In this document: positions 34,672 through 45,025 of the stretch, piece by piece
Layout: each line of letters begins with the position of its first letter
Position numbering within the stretch: position 1 is the stretch's first letter
Origin: Emmonsiellopsis sp. PD_33
Taxonomy: Eukaryota > Ascomycota > Eurotiomycetes > Onygenales > Ajellomycetaceae
Direction of reading: 5' to 3'
NCBI GenBank assembly: GCA_032988165.1
Contig: JANTQF010000199.1
Location: 1-64,000, forward strand
Length of the DNA: 64,000 nucleotides
Made by a program: the position numbers and the translations under genes
The notes under the pieces: model-generated
What the model saw: only the letters and a program-made list of their open reading frames with translations
Databases searched by the model: none
What the model was told of the DNA's origin: nothing

Positions 34672-36008
34672 TTTTGCGGTAGGGGGATGGGTTCCTTGGG
34701 TAGGGTTGGGGGTTGGGTGTGTACGATGTAACGGGGAGAAGGATATACAACCGGAGAAGAGAATCGCAGAAGTGAAAAAGGGAAGAGACAGGAAGTCAGA
34801 AGAAGAGAGGGGCAGCTGAAGAAAAGAGGCAGGATAAGGGAAAAAATAATAATAATTGACAGCAAGAAAGGACAGGAAAGGAATTAGGAAGAGAGCTCGG
34901 GCTGGATATAATAGCTAGCTAGCTAGGTAGATAATCGGTAGCTCTACCTATAATTATTAACCCCTCCATCCATCCCACTAACCATCCACCCATCCAAAAC
35001 GTCACCACTCCGGAGCTAGCTGCATGAACAACCATAGCTAGCTACATACCCTTCCCCCGCTCTCCCGCCCAGATTGGATTTTTGCCCCTCCCTATCATCT
35101 CATCAAATGATCAAATCCAAATCCAAACATCGCTCAATTCCAGAAATAACCCCACAGTAGGAACTTGAAGCGGAGCTGGCTAGTAGACAAACGCCGAGGT
35201 TTTTACGTATGTAGTTACTCTTGAAGTTGAAGGAGAAAAAAAAGGTGGCGTCCCCGCCATACTTCAGAAGTTTACCCAGCGGGCTGGCTGATGCAGTTTG
35301 GCGGTTCGGTTTGGGTGGAAAGGGGTAGTAAAAGTTAACTTAAGGCCTCGGCGCATTTTACTCCGGCTTGTAGGCCGCTCTTCCCCGCCCTCTAACTCGG
35401 CTCTTTTCTCTCCAACGACCTACTAATCCATTCCAGTTTTATTAGTTACTCGGGAACTCTAAACTCTATTCTGTGTTGAAGAATCGGGTAAAGTTTGGAT
35501 TTATTAACCTAAATCAAATGTTTCGCCGGGCACGCTAATAACTTTTAAACTCCGAAGCGTGAAGGTGGAAGGCTGGCGGCAAGGCGGGGAAGCGCGGAAG
35601 GGCGGGCGAGATGTGGGAAATAGGGGGTTTTTGGTTGGTGTGGGGAAGGGGGTGGGAGAAGGGCGAGTGGCGGCGTGGGGGTAGCTCAGCTGGTGGATTG
35701 GGGACTCGGAGTTTATGATGTTTCTGGTTGAAAGAGATGAATGTGGTTGCAAGTAGGTAGGTATTCCAATGTTTTTTGTTTTCTATTTCTTTTTTTCTTC
35801 CTGGATCTTGATTAAAATCTGAATGAAAAGTTGGAAGTTCATTGAGATATCTATACATCTATCTATACACACTCTTCTCCTCTCTTACCTATTTCTTGCT
35901 ATCACTACGAACCACTCGTCCATTCCAATATCTACCTGCTCACCTCGCACAACCACACCTCCATCTCCCTTCCTGTAGCAGTCCCAAAATCCCCGGACGG
36001 CACCCACA
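34672..36008. promoter_or_regulatory. divergent promoter, dehydratase / aldolase
   Basis: These 1.34 kb lie between the starts of the dehydratase and aldolase genes and should regulate both. It contains a TAGC microsatellite (about 34912-34924), a CTCCGGAG palindrome at 35008-35015 and a CGG-N8-CCG arrangement near 35362-35375 (CGGCTTGTAGGCCG). CGG/CCG pairs are the usual recognition units of Zn(II)2Cys6 factors, and one is encoded about 3 kb away. No gene is seen inside the region. Confidence 0.45.
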
Positions 36009-36965
36009 ATGGCATCCCCCATCCCCCGCCCCCTAACCGCAGGCGTCTACTGCCCAACCGTAATCTTCTTCGACCCCTCAACCGAAGACCTGCACATCCC
36101 ACACATAAAACAACACACCACCACCCTCGCCCGCGCCGGCCTCGCCGGCATCGTCGCCAACGGCTCCAACGGCGAAGCCGTCCACCTCTCCCGGCCCGAA
36201 CGCTCAGCCGTAACCCGCGCGACGCGCGCTGCCCTCGACGAAGCCGGTTTCCCCCAGCTGCCCGTCATCGTCGGTGCCTCTGAGCAATCCGTGCGTGGCA
36301 CGGTGCAGCTATGCCGTGACGCGAAGGAGGATGGTGGCGACTATGTGCTCGTTATGCCGCCGAGTTTCTACAGGTGGGCGGCGAGCACGGAGGTTGTTTG
36401 TGGGTTTTTTGAGCAGGTGGCGGAGCAGAGCCCGTTGCCTGTGCTTATTTATAATTTCCCTGGGGCGGTGGCGGGGGTGGATATTGATTCGGATGCGATG
36501 GGGAGGTTGTTGGGGCATGGGAATATTGTCGGTGTGAAGTTTACGTGTGGGAATGTTGGCAAGTTGGCTAGGGTTGCCAGGGCGGTGGGGGAGAAGGGGG
36601 TAAATGGTGAGAAGATGTTGTTTGCGGGTATTGCGGATTTCTTTGCGCCTGCGCTGAGTGTTGGCGGGCATGGGGTTATTGCTGGTGGCGCGAATGTGTT
36701 TCCCAAGACTTGTGTCAAGGTGCATCAGCTTTTTGTTGAGGGGAAGATGGAGGAGGCGAGAGCTCTTCAGCTCGAACTTGCGGAGGCGGATTGGGCGTTG
36801 ACAAAGTTGAACTTCCCTGGCTCCAAGGTCATTTTGGAGCATTTCCATGGCTATGATGGAAGCCCTCGGCAGCCCGTGCCTCGCCCAACCGAAGAACAGG
36901 TTAAGAACGTGCTGGAAGAGCTGAAGCCTATGATAGATGTTGAGAACTCGTTGCCGGGTAAATAG
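36009..36965 (+). CDS. 2-keto-3-deoxy-sugar-acid aldolase (DHDPS/NAL family)
   Basis: A single exon of 318 codons, normal for this class I aldolase family. The signature loop is GSNGEAVHLS (from residue 52), the catalytic tyrosine is Y148 in LIYNFPG, and the Schiff-base lysine is K177 in GVKFTCGN. The family includes dihydrodipicolinate synthase, HOGA1, and fungal 2-keto-3-deoxy-L-galactonate aldolase (GaaC/LGA1). Fungi make lysine by the aminoadipate route, so a dihydrodipicolinate role is unlikely. With the dehydratase on the other side of the shared promoter, cleavage of a 2-keto-3-deoxy sugar acid into pyruvate and an aldehyde is the best reading. Lactaldehyde would be formed if the acid is derived from L-fuconate. 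The 5' third uses mainly C-ending codons and the rest mainly G- or T-ending codons. Confidence 0.85.
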   Translation: MASPIPRPLTAGVYCPTVIFFDPSTEDLHIPHIKQHTTTLARAGLAGIVANGSNGEAVHLSRPERSAVTRATRAALDEAGFPQLPVIVGASEQSVRGTVQLCRDAKEDGGDYVLVMPPSFYRWAASTEVVCGFFEQVAEQSPLPVLIYNFPGAVAGVDIDSDAMGRLLGHGNIVGVKFTCGNVGKLARVARAVGEKGVNGEKMLFAGIADFFAPALSVGGHGVIAGGANVFPKTCVKVHQLFVEGKMEEARALQLELAEADWALTKLNFPGSKVILEHFHGYDGSPRQPVPRPTEEQVKNVLEELKPMIDVENSLPGK

Positions 36966-37006
36966 ATAGATATCCACCCCATAATGAGATATGTTACGTT
37001 TATGTT

Positions 37007-37060
37007 CGGGAGTTGAGGCGGTATCGGGAGTTGAGGCGGTATCGGGAGTTGAGGCGGTAT
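37007..37060. repeat. three exact copies of an 18-bp tandem repeat
   Basis: CGGGAGTTGAGGCGGTAT is repeated three times without a mismatch in the 102-bp gap between the convergent aldolase and regulator genes. Exact identity suggests recent expansion. Each unit contains two CGG triplets. Confidence 0.85.
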
Positions 37061-37067
37061 CCGAAGC

Positions 37068-39383
37068 TCAGCGGAAACGCTGCTTCCTTACAATATCATT
37101 AAGAATCCATATAACAGACTCAAAACTGGATTCCGGAGCAGCCCATTTGGTGATGTTATCCATTAGAAGCCGCTGCAGATGGAGGATATCTGGGACCAGG
37201 TGCTTCAAATGGCGAGAAAGAGAGGCAATCGTCAAGACTAAAACGGCTCCAAGTGACCTGTGTGAACAAAATCCTCCAGTTAGGTGCGTCATATAGAGGA
37301 AGTTTGATATTTAAAGAAATAATATAACTTACGATTGTGACAGTGTCCAAGTATACTGCGAGGGCTTCTTTAAAATCTCTCCAGTATTCTGCAAATACAA
37401 CCGACAGCTCTCGATGCAAATTTGCGCCTTCTCGAGGATCATCGATGACGGCTCTCGATCTTCAGGTAGTGAGACAATGTATAGAACAAAGTGGCGATGG
37501 ATGATGTGCCTTGCTGCGTAGTAGCGTATTCTTAGGATCATTTCCCTGTCATCCGTCATCGGCTCTACGCCTAGTGTTGGCTTGATAACTTCTGGGACAG
37601 AATTGTACCAGAGCAACAGTTGTTGGTCGAGCTCTGATGTGATTGTGATGAGTGATGCGACAGACATGGGCAAGGGGGATAGATCAGACTTCGCACTAAA
37701 CGAGCCCCTCTCTCCGTTGTATATTGAATTGTGAACGCGATTTAGGAGACGGCGCATTGATATCTCTGCTAGATAACAGAGTCCTTCTCGATCGGCCAGG
37801 TTACCAGCTTTGGGAAAGGCCATGTCGTCAACGAAGGTCTCGATTCCGCTTCGGGGGAGATTAAATTCGGCAAGACGGTCACTAGAAACGAGGGATTAGA
37901 AAATAATGGCAGATAAAAGTTGAGGTTATCGAACAAACCATTCAATAAGAAAGCAGCTCCAGCACGCCTGTAGAATTCGTTCCTTGTAGGGCTCATTACC
38001 GACAACATTCTTGTTTCTAAAAAAAAATTAGCACTCCATAGCCTCCAAGACATAACATCATTGATACCACTAACCTTGATAACAGCAATTGCACATCCGT
38101 AGAAGCCAAATGAATGAGCTTCCAACTCTGCAACGGCCGTGCCAAGTACGCAAAGTAAACCCCTCCAAATATCAACGCTTGCGGCAAAAGCAAATTCGAA
38201 CCAAACGACATCGCAGACTCAGCCATAAGAATCTGCAATGCGGGCTGAAAATATTCCATTCCCGGTGCCCAATCACCAGCTCTACCATCAGCACCTGCAG
38301 GCTGCGACGCGACAACCCCCAGCGCAAGAACAACCATACACAATGCCGACTGTACGCTAAAATCTAGCCCCCTCTCAAGTACATTTTCATATATCCTGAA
38401 GAATTCATCTTGGTCTAGAATTGGATGGCACGGATGCACATCGGTGAAAAATGCAGCCACCAAAGGATGCGCGACGGCCTTGCTCAGATATGGTAAGTTC
38501 TGCTGGGGATTTCTCAAGCTTCCCGGCAGCGCTCGCTCAGATTCTATCCGGAAGAAGAAATCCTCGGGAAATTCGCCAACAAGTGATTTCACAATTGGTA
38601 ATGCTAGCAGACTATTCGTCGACGTTTGATGTTTCGGCGGGATTGTTAATGGGGGGAGGTCGATATTGGGGTCGGTGAATTTTGGACTGACTGCCGGGAC
38701 TGACGGTGCGGAGTGACGTGAATCAGCTGGAGATGCGGCATGAAGTCCTCCATTAACGGGGGCAGTCTCCGATATCGTCTGTGGTACTGGAATCGCATAC
38801 GCCGGCACAGTCTGGGCATCCGGCGTCGCAACATGTGGTGAGGTGGGAGTGGTTCTCAAATCGTTCTGCTGGGAAATGGCAGAAATAGCTTCCGAGTGTG
38901 TCTTGAGTAGAGATTCAATACGCTCAAGTCGTCTTGACATCGATGCCGGGATAGCAGAGGATTCCAAGCTGTGAAATATCCGTCAGCTACGGGTTCCTTA
39001 GGAGAATTAAACAAATCGGCAGCTCATTGATAGAGCTAGTTCCCCGTCATCTTACCGCTGAGTTGGGAGCTCTTGGTAGCGGCAGTCTGCCTCTGCTTCA
39101 GAGCAGTTCCCGCAGATTGGCTTCTTGCCATCACAGCGACGTTTCCTGAGGTTGAAATGTTAGTAACTATCAGTAATATCATTGATATATGCGAAAGAGA
39201 ATCCCTCCAGTTCAGAGCTACGGGCCCATAACGAAGCCATGGAAAAATAGCTTCAGGAGCCAGACAGTGAAACACCAGGAAGATAAGTAGTTAGCGACCA
39301 GCTAGCTAGCTAGCTAGCTAGAAGACTAACCTTTGGCGGCAGAAGTCGCACGCAAGCAGCGCGCGTTTGCGAGGATAGCTCAT
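37068..39383 (-). CDS. Zn(II)2Cys6 transcription factor with fungal-specific TF domain
   Basis: Six exons, 39383-39331, 39145-39056, 38968-38075, 38016-37939, 37881-37333 and 37257-37068, encode 617 residues. The six zinc-cluster cysteines C12, C15, C22, C29, C32 and C39 (ACDFCRQRKRRCDGKKPICG...) are assembled only after removing a 185-nt intron that splits the cluster. A short coiled coil follows (SRRLERIESLLKTHSEAIS), giving dimerisation. The middle homology region (about 170-420) contains HPLVAAFFTDVHPCHPILDQ, LPQALIFGGVYFAYLARPLQ and ACWSCFLIECDRLAEFNLP. The C-terminal part is TWTLSQSSLGAVLVLTIASL. It lies between the aldolase and the sugar transporter, so it is a good candidate for the pathway-specific activator. 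The target genes are inferred from position. Confidence 0.9.
39300..39321. repeat. AGCT tetranucleotide run inside the first TF intron
   Basis: Five and a half AGCT units lie just inside the 185-nt intron that interrupts the zinc-cluster coding sequence. The same tetranucleotide recurs in the dehydratase/aldolase promoter near 34912. Confidence 0.75.
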
Positions 39384-40161
39384 GAGGAAGATGCTGAGGA
39401 ATTGCCCCCGTTCTCGCAATGTCGGGGTAAGGCGGAGAGACTGGAGAAAGCTGGGGAGATTGGAAGATTGGAAGCCCCTTCAAGCGATCAGCGAAGGGAA
39501 ATTCAAGCTACGACAGCTAGTCGGCTAATGCGCAAGCTACGAAATAGCTACTATTAGCTCCTCGGCCTGGACAATTTCAACTTTGAAGCTAAGTTAGCTA
39601 ACCATGGGTGCTTTTGTAGGTTTTTGTGGAGGAGAGTTTCGTCAAGCTCATCCACGTGATTGTTATACCCCCCCGCAGAAACCCCATATGTCAAATCTGG
39701 GTTAATGAACCAAGCAAAGGAAATAAAATCTATATTATCGGGAGAAAAATACACCTCCTTTCATTCCCTCTCCCCAAACCACGCGCCGCCAGGAACCAGC
39801 CCAGACCGGCTTGGCTGCTTGTTGGTGGCTTTTTCAATTTCTGTCCCTGCATAGTTACACAAGTCCCGAGGCTGCGGTTGCAATTAACGCCACTGTGGAG
39901 CAAAAGAGAGAAAACATCCATGGCACCCGGTTCCGTCCGGGGTCTGGGAGTCATGTATAGGACGTTCAATTTCATATGCGCCAATATGTACGGGGTACGA
40001 ATGGGAACGACTTGAAGTCAATGAAAGAAGAATCCGCCTGCTATATATACAAAATGTAACAAAACTACTATAGTAGTACACGATTTTCTCTTTCTCAACC
40101 CAGCCCATCGATACTGATTCAAAGCAAGAGGACATCCCCAATATTCCACCACCAGACCCAC
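39384..40161. other. TF promoter and transporter 3' flank
   Basis: These 778 bases lie between the TF start and the stop of the next gene on the same strand. They contain CCACGTGAT at 39652-39660 and several TAGC strings. Two open frames of about 130 codons on the plus strand have no recognisable content. Confidence 0.5.
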
Positions 40162-42217
40162 CTATGCCTTCTCAATCTCATCCAATGACGGGTGCTCATC
40201 GATCTTCCTCTCCCGCGCAGCCGCTTCATCCACCCGCCGCTTCTCCGCATCAATGAAATCCTGCGGCCGAGCGCGCTGGGTGAGGTTTCTGTTATTGAAG
40301 ACGAAGACGGAAGGGTTGGTGCTGAAGATCAGATCCATGTCCTCGAGTGTCCGCTGCGTGGTTTCTGGGTAGATGAGCCAAACGATGGGGAAGTAGGCGT
40401 AGAGGAAGCAGGCGAATACTATATTGGAGATTAGTTAATTTGACTCATGGCTAGTTAAGAATCGATTGGGGACATACGCAGATAGAAGCCCCAGCCGAGA
40501 TTGTTTACGCCCACTTTGGTGAACTGGGTGACGATAAAACTGCCCATCCAGTTCGTGCCGGTGGCTGCGGCCGCAGCGCGGGATCGCCAGCCTAGCGAGT
40601 TCACTTCTGAGTTGTAAACCCAGGGGACCTAGGTGATAGTATTCAGTAAATGCTTGTCACCATGATGGTAAAGACATATCATCAAGCATACCTTGGCAAA
40701 ACTGGTTCCGTAGAACACGTAGTAAAGGAAGAACATAGACGTAGTAGCTGCGCCCAGCTATATTGATCGGTCACGGTTAGCTTGAAACCGATATATTTCG
40801 ATATGGAGTCATATTTACCTCCTTCTTCTTCTCCGGATGTGAATCGGCAACCTTCAGGCAAACGGCAGCGATCAGGTAGCAGGTACCGGCAGTGACAGAG
40901 CCGTAAAGCATCAATCTTGAAACCAATGTTAACAACCTTCAATCGGAAACGGGAGCAAGTATAACTTACTTCCGGCGACCAACCAGATCGATAATGAAAA
41001 TACAGGCAATAGCAGCTCCGAGATAGGACGTGGAATTGCAGGCGCTCAATAGTCTAGCCATCTGTTGGTTAAATCCTACACTCTGTTGGAGCAGAGTTGG
41101 GAGGTAGTAGCCTATAAAACGTGGTTAGTATCATACACCTCGATCCCTAAGTAGCGGTGGTTTCTTACCAAGTGCATTGACGCCGGAGAACTGCTGCATA
41201 AGCTGAGTACCACAGGAAAGTAAAAGTCGTCGAAGGTTCTGCGTTTCGTCACGGAACATCAGGACATCCTTAGCCGGCACATGAGCCTCCCTTTCTTCTT
41301 TAATCGTTGCCACGATGTTCTTGTGCATGGCGAGTACAGCCGGGTCATCGATAGAAACATCCTTCCCTTCAAGCCGGGCAAGCACAGCAAGCGCCTCCTC
41401 CTGTCGGTCCTTGAGGAGCAACCAACGCGGGCTCTCTGGGAGAAAAATCATGATGGGGACGGCAAAGATAGCGAAGACGAGCTGGAACGCGAGGGGAAAC
41501 CGCCACTGGAAAGCTCCACCCTTGAAAAAGAGCGCATAGTTCATCCAGTTGGCAAGGCAATTGGCAACGGTATTGCTGATGTTGGCTAGAATGACCAGTC
41601 GTCCTCGGATGTGTGGTTTGGCGCACTCGGATTGGTATACAGGGACAACAGAGGTGTTGATACCTATTGATAAAGTTAGTATATACTAAAACCATTTCGA
41701 GCAGCACGGAATCTCTAACCCATGCCAAAGCCATTAATCAGACGTCCGATGATCATTTGAGGCAAATGGAACGAAGTAATCTGCAAGACAGCCCCAACGG
41801 AATTGCAAGCCAATCCGATAAAATTCGATCTCCTTCTCCCAAAGTGGTCTCCAAAGGCACATGCAAACATGCAGCCCAAGAACGCACCAACCTAGTATCA
41901 ACGAATTAGGCAAACCGAACCACCAGGAAGGGTACAAATCTATAGAGGAAGATATACCGAAAAGCAACTCGAGGTGATGCCGTTTACATTGGCACGCCGG
42001 ACATCAGGGAAATGCTTCAAAAAGTCTTCCGAGATCAGGACGCCAGAGAACACACCCTGGTCATAACCGAACCAACACATGGTAGCTAGAGACCGGCACC
42101 GTGTCAGCACGCAAAACTCCCGCAGCCACACTGTAAGGGCTACATATACGCACCGGCATTGCCCAGGGTGATGTAGAACAGCAGCCAGAAGCCGCTGAGG
42201 TCCCGAATGAACCACAT
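40162..42217 (-). CDS. MFS sugar transporter
   Basis: Nine exons (42217-42154, 42085-41958, 41891-41720, 41663-41169, 41111-40970, 40915-40819, 40757-40692, 40628-40478, 40418-40162) encode 523 residues. All introns are 54-68 nt. Sugar-porter signatures are in order: GYDQGVFSGVL after the first helix, FGDHFGRRRSNFIG in the 2-3 loop, PESPRWLLLKDRQEEAL after helix 6, QLMQQFSGVNALGYYLPTLL in helix 7, DLVGRRKLMLYG, and PETTQRTLEDMD at the end of helix 12. Proton-coupled monosaccharide uptake at the plasma membrane is expected. The substrate is unknown. Its place beside a sugar-acid dehydratase, an aldolase and a Zn2Cys6 factor suggests the sugar that feeds that pathway. It shares a divergent promoter with the reductase gene. 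Confidence 0.92.
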
Positions 42218-43132
42218 CACAGCAGGTGTATCGAATCAAACCCAGTGCAGAGAGGTCAGGGGCGAGTGACAGGAATGACAGATGAGGTGGAGAAGCCAGG
42301 GGACATAAAACTAGAATAAAAAAGAATGGACTATCACCCCAGATGCTAACAGGCGCTCAAGTCCCCAAAAGTCACAGATGTATATGCGGTATCATGATCA
42401 ATATATACAGGAAAAAAAAGCCTAGCCAAAACGCCCAGCCAAAGGGAGCTAGAATGGGCAATAGGGAGAAAACTGCGTCAAGCAGGCGGTCCGGCACGGC
42501 ACTACTCTCCAGGAAACGAGGGTGTGGAGAGAGCCATTACTGTGGGGATGACAGAGTTAGGGGCAGCGCGAGTATGGGGGATTGTCGGCGGCTGGAACTT
42601 GGGGGAAGCGAGAGAGGAGCACCCGGCTACAGTGCAGGATCAGGTGCCAGCGGCCCAGCGGCAAGAATAGACTTGTTGCTCCCCTCCACATCTCGCCCGC
42701 TATTCTGGCACACATTACTTAAGTTATTGCCTCTGCCCACCCGGTGGTCGCTGTGGACTCCCGATCCGAGAGATGTGGATGGATACCGAGGTATTGCACG
42801 GCGAACTTCGAGGTTGTGGTTAGGGCTGGCCGCAACGGGAATAGCGCGGGTTGGGTCCAAGGGCCGAGACAGGGGCAGGCTAAACCTTATTTGGCCTCGG
42901 AGACGGGCGGCAATACTTCCGCCGTCCCGCCCGGCCGCCCTTCCCCGCGGGGGTTCGGGCATTATGTAAGGCGGGACGGACACGGGCCGAGACCGGCTTG
43001 TTTACTCCGGGTTTGTATATCAGGATTCAGCACATGAGCCTGGATTGATTCCGGTACATACATAGAAGGCATTGGCATTTGAAGTTGGACAGGGCATTTC
43101 CTTATTTGCCTATTCGCACTCACGGATCAGAT
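42218..43132. promoter_or_regulatory. divergent promoter, transporter / reductase
   Basis: These 915 bases separate the starts of the transporter and reductase genes. The part from about 42480 to 43000 is GC-rich and crowded with CGG and CCG triplets (for example GGTCCGGCACGG and CCCGGCCGCC), candidate half sites for a Zn2Cys6 factor. No gene is seen inside. Confidence 0.45.
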
Positions 43133-44369
43133 ATGGCTACCAAATCCCCCTCGTAAGTCGCAAACTAACCTCACTACTCCCCCGCATTCCCCATATCCAT
43201 GTATATCCCCACGACACGACAAAATATACCCAGCTTAATCAAACAACTCCATCCTCCTTGACCCAACCCCTTCTAATCCCCCGTTAGATACGTCCTCGTC
43301 ACCGGCGCGACTGGCTTCATCGGCGCCCATGTCGTCGACAACCTCCTCCGCCGCGGCCTCAAGGTGCGAGGCGCAACCCGCTCCCTGAAAAAGGGCGAGC
43401 AGATGAAAGCAGCCCGCCCGCAATACGCATCCCAACTCGACTTCGTCCAGATCGACGACTTCGCCAACCCAGGCGTCTTCGATAAGGCAATCGACGGCAT
43501 CGACGCCGTCATCCACGTCGCCAGTGTATTTACCCCCCTCATCCCCCCTTATCATAAAAATATCCCTATCTAACGCCACCACCCACTAGCCATTCACCTA
43601 CAACACCACCAACAACGAAAAAGACCTAATCCTCCCCGCCATCAACGGCGTAAAATCAATCCTAACCGCCTCCGCCCTCCCACACTCAACAATAACCCGC
43701 ATCGTGCTCACCTCCTCCTTCGCCTCCGTCCTCGACGCCTCCCAATCCCCACCACCCACTTTCACCTACACAGACGCCCACTGGAACCCGCTCAGCTACG
43801 CCGAATCCATCGCGCCCACCACCAGCGCCGTCGTCGCCTACCGCGGCTCCAAGAAATTCGCAGAACTCGCTGCGTGGGAGTTTATGCGCGAGCAACAACA
43901 ACAACAATCCAAACCATCCTTCGACCTCGTCACGCTCTGTCCGCCCATGACCTTCGGGCCCGTCGTGCATCCCGTGGCTGGCCCGGGGCAGCTAAACGAG
44001 TCGAACGCGATGTTGTGGGGGATCGCGGAGGGGTGTGATCCGTTACCCGTGGCGCGCGTGGCGGCGTGGATTGACGTGCGGGATCTGGCGGAGGCGCATG
44101 TGCAGGCGCTGTTGAGGCGGGAGGTTGGGGGGAGGAGGTATGTGCCGGCGTCGCCGGAGCCGTTTTCGTATCAGCTTGCGGCGGATATTATGAAGGGGGA
44201 GTTTGAGTGGGCGAGGGGGAAGGTGGCGAGGGGGGAGGAGGAGGGGGTGTTGCCGGGGGAGTGTTATAAGCTTGATGGGGGGAAGGTGACGAGGGAGTTG
44301 GGGGTGGAGTATAGGAGTTTTAGGGAGACGGTGGTGGATCTTATTAGGCAGGTTAAGGGGGGGTTGTGA
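43133..44369 (+). CDS. NAD(P)-dependent aldehyde/ketone reductase (extended SDR, Gre2/DFR-like)
   Basis: Exon 1 is only 20 nt (43133-43152); exons 2 and 3 are 43288-43525 and 43590-44369, for 345 residues. The dinucleotide loop is VTGATGFIGAHVV, near the N terminus. The catalytic set is S128/S129 (LTSSFASV) with Y170 and K174 (AYRGSKKF). The layout matches dihydroflavonol-reductase-like enzymes such as yeast Gre2, which reduce methylglyoxal, lactaldehyde and other short aldehydes with NADPH. Its divergent pairing with the sugar transporter suggests that it disposes of the aldehyde released by the neighbouring aldolase. This is inference. Third codon positions are almost all C up to about 44000 and almost all G after that. 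Confidence 0.88.
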
Positions 44370-45025
44370 GGGAGGAAAGGGGGGAGGGTTGTTTCTATGT
44401 AGATATTTTATAAGTTTGGGATATAAGAATGAGTATTGATGAATAGATATGGTTTTTTGCTCTCTTCTAGATTGTCTAATTTATGCATACACTGTATTTA
44501 TAGAAACCGGTTCAGACAAAATTAAGGTTTGGTCAGCCATTTACCTCAGGGGTTAACCAACAGGACCATTTGTTCAGAAACATACATTTTGTCTGATACG
44601 TAAAAGTTTACCCTTTTTTTTTTCTATCTCTTTTGAAATATATAACTCAAAATACATAAACAAAACAAAAAACAAAACAAAATCCCATTTTGGTATATAA
44701 CTCACCTGCCCATGAAATGCCAAACACCACACGCCACACCACGCAATAAAAGAATTCAAACAAACAACCACATCCTGACAGAACATGGCGGGAAAAAAAA
44801 GTAAATAAAATAAAATAAAAACAAACAAACAAAAGATGAGTTAAACCACCCCATGCATGTATAAACCCATCCATATACTCCGAAAAATCCAGCGAAAAAA
44901 AAAAGTATAACGAAAACACCCGCACACTTTAAATGCAAAAAAAAAAAAAAAAGAACCAGCTACCACAATCAATTGACATGGACTCAACCACATTCTCGTC
45001 ACATCATACCACAGCTCAGCTAAAC
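44370..45025. other. convergent 3' flanks, AT-rich
   Basis: These 656 bases lie between the reductase and the secreted-protein gene and are rich in A and T runs. No gene is supported. Confidence 0.5.

Noticed and set aside
36009..36965. Dihydrodipicolinate synthase for lysine synthesis
   Set aside because: Fungi use the aminoadipate pathway, and the genomic context points to sugar-acid cleavage.
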